Shown piece by piece: positions 1-6,074 of a stretch of DNA of 8,160 nucleotides. Location of the stretch: positions 1 through 8,160 of the forward strand of contig JAABRB010000144.1 in the NCBI GenBank assembly GCA_011391185.1, given 5' to 3'. The notes under the pieces are model-generated. The model was not told the DNA's origin and did not search any database. It saw nothing but the letters and a program-made list of their open reading frames with translations. The position numbers were made by a program, and so were the translations under genes. The stretch's first letter is position 1; each line of letters starts with the position of its first letter. This stretch comes from Betaproteobacteria bacterium (GTDB lineage Bacteria; Pseudomonadota; Gammaproteobacteria; Burkholderiales; SG8-39).

Positions 1-175
1 GGCCTTTCCAGCCGAAGTGCCGGACAACTTCGCCGATCGTGCCGGCCACCGCGATCGGCGTGGCGGGCTGGGGCGTGGACACGCGGTGCCGCTCGGCCAG
101 CAGCTTGCCGCTCGCCGTGTCGACGGGGGCACCCTTGATACCGGTCCCGCCGATGTCGATGCCCAGGATCTCGAT
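1..175 (-). CDS. ppgK: Polyphosphate glucokinase (ROK family), N-terminal 58 residues, runs off the window
   Basis: The product should be a cytoplasmic sugar kinase that phosphorylates glucose to glucose-6-phosphate using polyphosphate and/or ATP. Only 58 codons are visible. They contain the ROK phosphate-binding signature [15 protein letters not shown] at residues 5-19. A following segment, STPQPATP at residues 33-40 and VVRHFGWKG at 50-58, closely matches my memory of PpgK proteins, which favours PpgK over other ROK kinases. The in-frame codon at 187-185 is TAG, so the start must lie at or below 184. No ATG, GTG or TTG occurs in frame before a GTG at 82-80, which would delete the phosphate-binding loop. 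The best start is therefore ATC at 175-173, five bases after a perfect AGGAGG. Either this is a rare non-AUG start or the base call is wrong. The gene lies 79 bases after the DUF4340 gene and probably has no functional tie to it. The ROK call is sure; the PpgK specificity is likely. Confidence 0.82.
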   Translation of the reverse strand, partial: MEILGIDIGGTGIKGAPVDTASGKLLAERHRVSTPQPATPIAVAGTIGEVVRHFGWKG

Positions 176-180
176 GGCCC

Positions 181-186
181 CCTCCT
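181..186 (-). promoter_or_regulatory. Strong Shine-Dalgarno site that fixes the ppgK start
   Basis: The minus strand reads TAGGAGGGGGCC directly before the ATC codon at 175-173. AGGAGG is a full match to the anti-Shine-Dalgarno sequence, and its five-base spacing to ATC is close to ideal. The in-frame TAG at 187-185 overlaps the site, so translation cannot start upstream in this frame. This is the main evidence that translation begins at ATC 175 rather than at the internal GTG at 82-80. Confidence 0.7.
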
Positions 187-229
187 ACGCGACACGGCCC
201 GCGCCGATGCACGGAGTCTGCAGTGTAAT

Positions 230-246
230 CGGGAAGCGTTTTCCCG
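230..246 (-). terminator. Small hairpin between the DUF4340 gene and ppgK, weak terminator candidate
   Basis: CGGGAA and TTCCCG form a perfect six-base-pair stem around a five-base loop, starting 9 bases after the DUF4340 stop codon. On the minus strand the stem is followed by ATTACACTG rather than a run of T, so it does not meet the usual definition of an intrinsic terminator. It may slow transcription or protect the 3' end of the operon mRNA. Confidence 0.3.
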
Positions 247-254
247 GCAGCCCG

Positions 255-1388
255 TCAGGGCTTCGCAGCAGGTTTCTCGAGCAGGTCGGCGCGCTTCTTG
301 GTCAGATCGAAAAGCGTGCTGCCCGGAATGAGAAACGCATACCGATCCAGCGCCTCGACACCCGGAAGCCGTGCCCGGATCCTTGCGATGCGCTCGGCGA
401 ATGCCTTGTCGCGTGCACCGGCGTCCTCGGGCTTCTCCCCCGCGACCGGCTTGCGCGCATCGGGGAGCGCGCCCTGGATCGTGCCCACGGCATAGCGAAT
501 CCCGCCTGCGGCGTCGCCGACCTTCAGTCTGTAGGTGAGCCCGTCGCGGGTCACCACGGCTATTTCCGTCGCCTGCGCAAGTGCTTTCACCTCGCGTTGC
601 GGATCCTTCGCGACAACGTCCGCAAGATCGAGGCCGCCCGCGGCGGCCGCGATCGAGAGCACGGTCGTCTGGGCGAGCTTCTCGCCAGCCTTGATGTCGG
701 CGAGCTTCCACGCGCCGTTCGCGTCCACCCCCCGCTCCAGTCGCCAATGATCGCCATCCGCATGGCGCACGTCGATGGAGACGGGCTCATCCGCCGCAAA
801 CGCCTTGCGGTCGATCCACAGCTCACTCTTCGCGGCGGCCTGTGACAGCGGATCGGCGACGATGATCGCGGTGTCCGCCGCTTCCGGACGCAGGACGAAG
901 CGGCCATCGCTCTTCGCTTTCTCCGGATCATCGGGCATGCGCTTGAAATAGTTGCGGCCCGCGATCAGGCGCGCCAGCGGGTTGCCGTCCGCGCCCGCGA
1001 ACGTCACGAGCGTGCCGCCACCTTCCTTGGCTGCGGGTTCGTCGAGCCGGAGTCGCGTCCGGTCTGTGGGACCGATCGGCTCGCTCTGTCCGGTCTTGAG
1101 GGCCAGCGCGGCGAGCACGAAATCCCGCACCTTCGCAAAGTCCGCCGGAAAATCTCCACGCTCGGCAATCACCCAACGCGCCCCGTCGCGGCGCAGCGTA
1201 ATCGTCGCACCGGGCTCGGCGATGCTGATCGACGCGATTCTCTCGGCCTGCAGGTCCTTCAGGAGAGCGTTGCCGAGCGTCGCGATTGCCGGTGCCCGGA
1301 CCGCGCGTTCCTTCTGAACCAGCCAGAGCGCCCCGCCGCCGAGCACGATCAGCGCGGCGACCAGGATTCGAAGGAGTCGGGCGTTCAT
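255..1388 (-). CDS. DUF4340 domain-containing, membrane-anchored protein, last gene of the ABC/GldG operon
   Basis: This 377-residue protein has one N-terminal membrane helix (about residues 7-24, after the basic start MNARLLR). A soluble region, probably on the outer face of the inner membrane, follows. It resembles DUF4340 proteins, which commonly sit beside GldG-type ABC genes. Visible family-like features are the strand-rich segment ISIAEPGATITLRRDGARWVI (about 54-74), the PADFAKVRDFVLAALALKTG stretch (81-100), and a second similar module with WIDRKAF (191-197) and HWRLERG (214-220). No catalytic motif is evident. I chose ATG 1388 because it follows AGGAGG by eight bases and directly precedes the signal-anchor. 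A longer frame to 1463 would add 25 arginine-rich residues inside gldG. The start lies 13 bases after the gldG stop, and the ribosome site (TGAGGAGG) overlaps that stop, which implies translational coupling. The biochemical role is unknown; it is probably an accessory subunit of the ABC complex. Confidence 0.85.
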   Translation of the reverse strand: MNARLLRILVAALIVLGGGALWLVQKERAVRAPAIATLGNALLKDLQAERIASISIAEPGATITLRRDGARWVIAERGDFPADFAKVRDFVLAALALKTGQSEPIGPTDRTRLRLDEPAAKEGGGTLVTFAGADGNPLARLIAGRNYFKRMPDDPEKAKSDGRFVLRPEAADTAIIVADPLSQAAAKSELWIDRKAFAADEPVSIDVRHADGDHWRLERGVDANGAWKLADIKAGEKLAQTTVLSIAAAAGGLDLADVVAKDPQREVKALAQATEIAVVTRDGLTYRLKVGDAAGGIRYAVGTIQGALPDARKPVAGEKPEDAGARDKAFAERIARIRARLPGVEALDRYAFLIPGSTLFDLTKKRADLLEKPAAKP

Positions 1389-1401
1389 GCGCACCGCCTC
1401 C

Positions 1402-3312
1402 TCAAGACGTCGCCAGCCGCCGGGCGCGGGTGCGGCGTGCCAGCGCGACGAGCAGGCCGGCAAGCGCGACGGCGAGCGGCATCAACGCGATATTCGATAC
1501 CTTCGTCCAGAACACCAGGCTCTCTGCATCGTGACGCAGATTCTTGCGCACGTCCTTCAACTCCTTGCGCGTCGTCGCGACGGTCTTGCGGAAGCGGTCC
1601 ATCTCGGCCTGTTCCTCGGCCGAGAGGATCTGTGCGCCCTTCGCCCCCGGCGCGCGCGCCTTTTGCAGCTCCTGCAGCTTCGCGCTGCTCTTCGCGATCT
1701 GCTCTTCGAGCGCGCGAATCTTGCCCAGGTATTGCTTCTGGGCCTCGGCCTCCAGCTCGCGCACGACCGTGAGCGGGCGGAGCGCGGATGCGCGCCCGCG
1801 CAGCGAGATCAGATCGTCGCCTGCGATGGCCTGCTCGATGAGGCCGATCGCGAATGCGAGATTGCCGCTCGAGGGGACCACGACCTTCCGGCCGAACATC
1901 TCGCGCACGTCCACGGCCGCGCCGTCGGCGAGCATGTCCACGTCCGCCACCAGCACGACGGCGTTCGCGCTCGCCGATGCTTTCAATGGTCCCGCGGCGG
2001 CCGCTTTTGCGCCTTTGCCCGGGTCCGGGCCGGGCGCCTTGCCGGCCGCGTCCTTCGCCTCCTTCGAATCCGCGGATGCGGGCGGCCCGTCGGGAAACGC
2101 GGTCTTGAACATTCCGTTGAGGCGCAGCGCAAGCGCGAGCGGCTTGTCGCCGGGCGAAAAATCCTTGAGCGTCGATTCACCGAACGTCCCGGCGTTCTTG
2201 GAATCCATGAGCATCGAGTTGGCCGACGACCGCACGATTGGCTCGGCAGTGAGTCCGTCGACCGGCGTGACGTGGAAGGCGCCGCCGAACGGATAGAACA
2301 GCGTCTCGATCTGGCTCGTGACCACGTCTTCGCGGCTGAAGGCCGTGCGGTTGAGCGAGAGCACCATCGGCGTGTAGCGCTGTCCGCTGCCGGATGCGAA
2401 CACGGCATCGGCGACCACCTTGGACGGATCCATGTCGGCGCCCCACGCCTTGAGAAGCGTCGGCAGCGTCGAGCTCGTCGGCACACCCGGCACGCCCGGC
2501 ATCGCCGGCGTCTGGTCAAAGAACGCGTGCGGGTCGACGAACGCGATCAGCTTCCCACCGCGCAACACGAACTGGTCGAGCGCGTACTCGGTCTCGCGCG
2601 TGATTTCGCGCGGGTGGATGACCAGCAGCACCTGGACGTCCGCCGGAATCTCCTTCGCTTCCATGGAGATCTCGTGCACGTCGAATTCCCGCTTGAGCTC
2701 GTTGGCCAGCACCCAGGGCTCCGCGGGCTGCCGGGTGAACGGGTTGAACGGCATGCCCAGCACCGGGAGGCCCGCCATGAATCCGAGCTTGGGCCGCTCC
2801 GGCTGTCCGACGCGCGCGATGGCGCGGATCAGGTCGTACTCGAGCAGGCGCTCGCGCTGAAACGACACGGACGGGATCGTCTCGGCGCGGTCGAGCCGGC
2901 TCACGACGAGGCCGAGATAGAACGCTTCTCCGGCTCCGAACTGTTGGGGCTCCACGCCGCCGAGCTGCGCCGCGTCCTCCTCATCGGAGTCCGGCTTGGG
3001 GTTGTATTTCTCGATGACGAGATTCGGGCCGGCAACCGCCTCGAACTCGCGCAGCAGATCCTCCACGCGCTGGGCGAACCCGCGGAGCTGGACCGGCATC
3101 CCCTCGCCTTGCGAGACGTACAGGCGCACTTTCACCGGGGCTTTCAGCGACTTGAGCGTCTTCTTCGTGCCCTCCGACAGCGTGTACAGCTTCGTCGCCG
3201 TCAGGTCGACCCGGCCTGGCACGCGCCCGACGAGATAGTTGAGCGCAACCAGGGCGAGAAACAGGACCACGAGCCCGGCCGCGGAATAGATCAGTGATTC
3301 GCCGCGTTTCAT
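1402..3312 (-). CDS. GldG-family ABC transporter auxiliary protein
   Basis: This 636-residue protein is of the GldG type (ABC-type uncharacterised transport auxiliary component). An N-terminal helix (about 8-28) and a C-terminal helix (about 606-625) anchor it in the membrane, and the large soluble part between them should lie outside the cytoplasm. Family-like features are RVDLTATKLYTLSEGTKKTL (34-53), typical of GldG openings, RGGKLIAFVDPHAFF (251-265), and a C-terminal part with AVVLVADVDML (451-461) and DDLISLRGR (499-507). An Ala/Gly/Pro/Lys-rich linker occupies about 408-446. A charged, heptad-like helix of coiled-coil character covers about 515-595, just before the last membrane helix. 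ATG 3312 lies three bases after the permease stop and has only a weak ribosome site, so it is probably translated by coupling. GldG is needed for gliding in Flavobacterium, but relatives in non-gliding bacteria have no known substrate. Confidence 0.9.
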   Translation of the reverse strand: MKRGESLIYSAAGLVVLFLALVALNYLVGRVPGRVDLTATKLYTLSEGTKKTLKSLKAPVKVRLYVSQGEGMPVQLRGFAQRVEDLLREFEAVAGPNLVIEKYNPKPDSDEEDAAQLGGVEPQQFGAGEAFYLGLVVSRLDRAETIPSVSFQRERLLEYDLIRAIARVGQPERPKLGFMAGLPVLGMPFNPFTRQPAEPWVLANELKREFDVHEISMEAKEIPADVQVLLVIHPREITRETEYALDQFVLRGGKLIAFVDPHAFFDQTPAMPGVPGVPTSSTLPTLLKAWGADMDPSKVVADAVFASGSGQRYTPMVLSLNRTAFSREDVVTSQIETLFYPFGGAFHVTPVDGLTAEPIVRSSANSMLMDSKNAGTFGESTLKDFSPGDKPLALALRLNGMFKTAFPDGPPASADSKEAKDAAGKAPGPDPGKGAKAAAAGPLKASASANAVVLVADVDMLADGAAVDVREMFGRKVVVPSSGNLAFAIGLIEQAIAGDDLISLRGRASALRPLTVVRELEAEAQKQYLGKIRALEEQIAKSSAKLQELQKARAPGAKGAQILSAEEQAEMDRFRKTVATTRKELKDVRKNLRHDAESLVFWTKVSNIALMPLAVALAGLLVALARRTRARRLATS

Positions 3313-3315
3313 GCG

Positions 3316-4059
3316 TCAGCCTGCCCGATGGTTGCGGAGGATCACGCCGGTCGCGCACAACGCGAACGCCATCACCGACAGGAAAAAGACCAGATCGCGC
3401 AGCGCGATCACGCCTTTCTGGAAACCGTCGAAATGGGTCATCACGGAGAATGCCGCCACGGCGTCCACGAATCCCGGGCTTGCCCAGCGGGTGAGCAGAT
3501 CGGTGATCGGGTTGAAGCCGGCGAGGATGAGAAAGAGGCAGAGCACCACCGACACGATGAACGCGACAACCTGGTTGCGGGTCATCGCGGAAGTCATGCA
3601 GGTGATGGCGAGGTACGCGCCTGCAAGCAGCAGGCTTCCGAGATAGCCCGTGAAGATCTGGCCGTTGTCCGGATCGCCGAGCACGTTGACCGTGATCACG
3701 ACCGGAAAGGTGAGCGCCAGCGCGACCGCGAGAAAGATCCACGAAGCGAGGAACTTGGCGATGATCGCCTGCCAGGCGCTGACCGGCAGGGTGAGCAGGA
3801 GCTCGAGCGTCCCGGCACGGCGCTCTTCGGCCCATACGCGCATCCCCACTGCCGGAACGAGTACGAGATAGAGCCACGGATGCCACATGAAGAACGACGC
3901 CAGGCTCGCCTCGCCGCGCTCGAAGAACCCTCCCGCGGTGAACGTGAAGAAACCGTTCAGGAGCAGGAAGATCACCAGGAACACGTACGCGACGGGCGAC
4001 GTGAACGTGCTCGCCAGCTCGCGGCGGATGATGATCCAGATCGGGGCGAGCGCGCTCAT
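3316..4059 (-). CDS. ABC-2 type transporter permease (GldF-like)
   Basis: This 247-residue integral membrane protein is the transmembrane partner of the ATPase encoded immediately upstream. I see six hydrophobic segments, at about 21-41, 60-76, 105-127, 138-158, 165-183 and 222-241, as expected for ABC-2 (export-type) permeases. The cytoplasmic segment RVWAEERRAGTLELLLTLPV (74-93) matches the conserved coupling region of ABC-2 permeases. The opening IIRRELASTFTSPVAYVFL (10-28) is typical of the GldF/NosY-like group. ATG 4059 overlaps the ATPase stop as ATGA, a four-base overlap that indicates translational coupling. The frame stays open upstream to 5064, but that part is a shadow of the ATPase gene. 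The length is normal. The transported substrate cannot be read from the sequence. Confidence 0.93.
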   Translation of the reverse strand: MSALAPIWIIIRRELASTFTSPVAYVFLVIFLLLNGFFTFTAGGFFERGEASLASFFMWHPWLYLVLVPAVGMRVWAEERRAGTLELLLTLPVSAWQAIIAKFLASWIFLAVALALTFPVVITVNVLGDPDNGQIFTGYLGSLLLAGAYLAITCMTSAMTRNQVVAFIVSVVLCLFLILAGFNPITDLLTRWASPGFVDAVAAFSVMTHFDGFQKGVIALRDLVFFLSVMAFALCATGVILRNHRAG

Positions 4060-4997
4060 CGCACGGCCTCCCGCACTGTGTCGGGCAGGGTAATGCGCCG
4101 GAACACCTCGTCGAGCTGCCCCTCCTCGGAGCGCAGTTGCTCGAGCTTCCAGTCCTGGCTCGCCACCAGATCGATCACCTGCCGGGCGAGGCTCGCCGCC
4201 GCGTCCTTGTCCTTGGGATACACGCGTAGTGCACCATCCGCGAGCGATTCCACGTTCCCCGCTGCCGGAAGGCCGGCGAGTCGCGCGGCGTCTGCACCCT
4301 GCGCCTTCAGCGTGACCGCGCCGGCGAGACCGGACATGGCGCGCAGCTCGGCCGGCGTGCCATTCGCGACAATGCGGCCACGATCGATGATGATGGCGCG
4401 CGTGCACGCAGCGTCCACCTCCTCGAGAATGTGCGTCGAGAAGATCACGGCCTTGCGCGTCCCGAGCTCGCGAATCAGATTGCGCACCTCGTGCTTCTGG
4501 TTGGGATCGAGACCGTCGGTCGGCTCGTCGAGAACGAGGACTTCGGGGTCGTGAATGAGTGCCTGGGCGAGGCACGTCCGGTGCCGGTACCCCTTGGAGA
4601 GCGTGTCGATTTCCTGGTGCAGAACCGTATGCAGGAAGCACAGCTCGACCACGCGCGCGATCGCCTTTTTCCGGGCGTCGCCCGCGAGCCCGCGCATGTC
4701 GGCGGCGAAGCCGAGGAAGCCGCGCACCGTCATGTCCGGATAGGCGGCTGCGTTCTCGGGCAGGTAGCCGATGAGGCGCTTTGCCGGAATGGGCTCGACC
4801 AGAATGTCGTGCCCCCCCACCTTCACGGTGCCGGCGGTCGGCGGGATGAAGCCGGTGATCATCCGCATGGTGGTCGATTTGCCGGCGCCGTTCGGCCCCA
4901 GGAAGCCGAGCACCTCGCCACGCTCGACGCCGAAGGACACGCCGTCCACCGCGCGCTTCGGGCCGAAGGCCTTGACCAGATTCTCGATCGTCAACAT
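4056..4997 (-). CDS. ABC transporter ATP-binding protein (GldA-like)
   Basis: This 313-residue cytoplasmic ATPase drives the neighbouring permease. It has Walker A GPNGAGKST (34-42), Walker B VLVLDEPT (153-160, catalytic Glu158), the D-loop GLDP (162-165) and the switch His189 in STHI. The Q-loop position reads GYLPEN (77-82), with Glu in place of Gln, and the signature reads LSKGYRHR (133-140) rather than LSGGQ. Both variants are usual in the GldA/NatA-like export group. Residues from about 226 onward form the C-terminal extension common in this group. In frame, TAA stands two codons above ATG 4997, so this is the most upstream possible ATG. No good ribosome site precedes it, which is odd for the first gene of an operon. 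A candidate promoter ends about 40 bases upstream. The family call is secure; the substrate is unknown. Confidence 0.95.
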   Translation of the reverse strand: MLTIENLVKAFGPKRAVDGVSFGVERGEVLGFLGPNGAGKSTTMRMITGFIPPTAGTVKVGGHDILVEPIPAKRLIGYLPENAAAYPDMTVRGFLGFAADMRGLAGDARKKAIARVVELCFLHTVLHQEIDTLSKGYRHRTCLAQALIHDPEVLVLDEPTDGLDPNQKHEVRNLIRELGTRKAVIFSTHILEEVDAACTRAIIIDRGRIVANGTPAELRAMSGLAGAVTLKAQGADAARLAGLPAAGNVESLADGALRVYPKDKDAAASLARQVIDLVASQDWKLEQLRSEEGQLDEVFRRITLPDTVREAVR

Positions 4998-5035
4998 TGC
5001 GATTTAGGTTTCTCGCCCCGGATGTCGGGCTCGTG

Positions 5036-5064
5036 AAGTTAGAGGAGTGCGCGCCATTTATCAA
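5036..5064 (-). promoter_or_regulatory. Candidate sigma-70-type promoter for the ABC/GldG operon
   Basis: On the minus strand TTGATA (5064-5059) matches the -35 consensus at five of six positions. After an ideal spacer of 17 bases comes TAACTT (5041-5036), which matches the -10 consensus at only three of six but keeps the first two bases and the last T. Transcription would start near 5028, giving a leader of about 30 bases before ATG 4997. The location, in the only sizeable gap and just before a four-gene operon, supports the call; the poor -10 weakens it. Confidence 0.42.
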
Positions 5065-5165
5065 CCCCCGCGGCGCGTTTTGCGGGATTGGAAGGACCTG
5101 TGCTCGACGGAAATACCAGCGGAGACCGCAATCGACAGGATCGGTTCCGCCAGCCGACGCCTCGC

Positions 5166-5187
5166 GATGTCGGCGCAGGACGACATC
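5166..5187. repeat. Spaced inverted repeat GATGTCG-N8-CGACATC in the intergenic gap
   Basis: Two perfect seven-base arms (5166-5172 and 5181-5187) flank an eight-base spacer. The element lies about 100 bases upstream of the candidate -35 box of the ABC operon and 25 bases after the stop of the 2TM gene. It has no T-run on the minus strand, so it is not a classical terminator. Arm length and spacing (15 bases centre to centre) would suit a dimeric regulator, but chance in GC-rich DNA is possible. I see nothing else supportable in the 4998-5211 gap. Confidence 0.3.
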
Positions 5188-5211
5188 CGATCAAGGTCGC
5201 AGCGTGGCTGA

Positions 5212-5574
5212 CTATTCCTTCCTGGCGTCCTTCTCCCGGGCCACGGCGCCAGGACCGTGCGCCGCGATATTATCGATGTGGCCGCGATCGTAACTCTTTA
5301 TCCGCAACTCCGCAGCGCGCGCTTCGACCCAGCGCTCGTCGACCGTCACGGCCTTGTAGCGCAGATAGTGAATCATGAACAGCACGCCCCAGACGGCGAG
5401 CGGCCAGAACGCCCACCAGCCCGTGCCGACGAAGTAGTTGGCGACATTCAGCGCCGCGTTGACGCCAAGAAACAATCCGAGGTGGCGCCGAAACGAGCGG
5501 CGCGCGCGTGCGAGCCGGTCCAACTCCCCATCCGATCCGCCGCCGGGCGGTCCGGCGCGAGCTGCCGCACTCAC
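5212..5574 (-). CDS. 2TM domain-containing small membrane protein
   Basis: This 120-residue protein resembles the 2TM domain family of unknown function. After a flexible Gly/Ala/Pro-rich start (1-16) comes a basic stretch ending RRSFRRHLG (26-33 or so). Two membrane segments follow, at about 33-50 and 54-71, joined by a short turn (GTGWW). The conserved-looking part after the helices reads VDERWVEARAAEL (78-90). The hydrophilic tail ends in a run of charged residues and is probably cytoplasmic. I chose GTG 5574 because it overlaps the stop of the upstream gene as GTGA; extension to 5649 would only add an Arg/His-rich shadow. The four-base overlap suggests coupled translation and a shared role with the four-helix neighbour. 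The 2TM domain is also found fused to sensor kinases or DNA-binding domains, but no such domain is present here. The function is unknown. Confidence 0.78.
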   Translation of the reverse strand: MSAAARAGPPGGGSDGELDRLARARRSFRRHLGLFLGVNAALNVANYFVGTGWWAFWPLAVWGVLFMIHYLRYKAVTVDERWVEARAAELRIKSYDRGHIDNIAAHGPGAVAREKDARKE

Positions 5575-6029
5575 GGCGTATCGGACGGATCCGGCATCCC
5601 CGGGTAGGCGCGCACGATGGCGATGGTGCGCACGCAGTAGCGCAACCACACCAGCATCACGACGACGAGGAGCCCCTTGTCGACGACGCCCAGGTTCGCG
5701 TGAAATCCGAATACCGCGAAATAGGCGAGCCCCGCGACCGGCGCGCTCGCGCAGTAGAGCGCCGCGTATTGGTGCTTGGTGATCCCGAGAACGATCGCGG
5801 CGCAGACCACGGTGAACGCGTACAGCGGAACGATGTCCGAGTGGCCGTGCGGATGCCGGGACGAGAGGGCCGCGACGGCGAGCACACCGAACAGGATGCC
5901 GAGAAACAGCGTGTACACGAAGAGCTCATAGCGCGCCTGGGAGGGGCTGAGCCGGGCGACGCCGATGAAGTACGGCGTCTTCGCGTCGTCCCAGACGTAG
6001 CGCTTGAGCAGCTTGTCCCAGTCCATCAC
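5571..6029 (-). CDS. Uncharacterised four-helix inner-membrane protein downstream of the TRAP permeases
   Basis: I do not recognise a named family. The 152-residue protein starts with a hydrophilic, Trp/Asp/Lys-rich segment, MDWDKLLKRYVWDDAKTPYF (2-21), that looks conserved rather than random. Four hydrophobic segments follow, at about 36-55, 66-84, 88-108 and 116-135. A histidine-rich loop, SSRHPHGHSD (56-65), joins helices 1 and 2 and might bind a metal or sense pH, which is speculation. The short tail ends AYPGMPDPSDTP. The start is either GTG 6029 or the adjacent ATG 6026; a GAGGGG stretch lies 8 bases above GTG and 11 above ATG, which slightly favours GTG. The gene lies 45 bases after dctQ on the same strand and overlaps the 2TM gene by four bases. 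Codon use and hydrophobic pattern support a real gene, perhaps an accessory part of the TRAP operon. Confidence 0.72.
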   Translation of the reverse strand: MMDWDKLLKRYVWDDAKTPYFIGVARLSPSQARYELFVYTLFLGILFGVLAVAALSSRHPHGHSDIVPLYAFTVVCAAIVLGITKHQYAALYCASAPVAGLAYFAVFGFHANLGVVDKGLLVVVMLVWLRYCVRTIAIVRAYPGMPDPSDTP

Positions 6030-6058
6030 GTTACGCGCCCCTCGCCTAACGCGGACGC

Positions 6059-6074
6059 CCGCGCCGCGGCGCGG
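6059..6074. repeat. Perfect 16-base GC palindrome directly after the dctQ stop codon
   Basis: CCGCGCCGCGGCGCGG is its own reverse complement and abuts the TGA of dctQ (6077-6075). In the transcript it can fold as a six-base-pair all-GC stem with a CGCG loop. No T-run follows on the minus strand, so it is not an intrinsic terminator. It could stall exonucleases and stabilise the dctM-dctQ message relative to the genes downstream. Confidence 0.45.

Noticed and set aside
39..845. Plus-strand open frame of 268 codons opposite ppgK and the DUF4340 gene
   Set aside because: It crosses the ppgK/DUF4340 intergenic region without respecting gene borders, has no protein family likeness and no ribosome site; it is an antisense shadow.
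1389..1463. 25-residue N-terminal extension of the DUF4340 protein
   Set aside because: It lies mostly inside gldG, places an Arg/Pro-rich segment before a clean signal-anchor, and ignores the well-placed AGGAGG before ATG 1388.
1387..3297. Plus-strand open frame of 636 codons opposite gldG
   Set aside because: It mirrors the GldG-family gene and gives an Arg/His-rich protein with no recognisable domain. It crosses the gldG/DUF4340 junction. Long antisense frames are common in high-GC coding DNA.
3328..4554. Plus-strand open frame of 408 codons opposite the permease and ATPase genes
   Set aside because: The product is Arg/Glu/His-rich with no domain, and the opposite strand encodes clear ABC permease and ATPase motifs throughout.
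4060..5064. N-terminal extension of the permease frame upstream of 4059
   Set aside because: It is Arg-rich and lies fully inside the ATPase gene. The ATGA overlap at 4059-4056 gives a natural start directly before the first conserved permease residues.
5066..5085. CCCGC / GCGGG hairpin upstream of the candidate -35 box as a terminator
   Set aside because: It has only five base pairs and a ten-base loop, and no proper T-run follows on the minus strand; expected by chance at this GC content.
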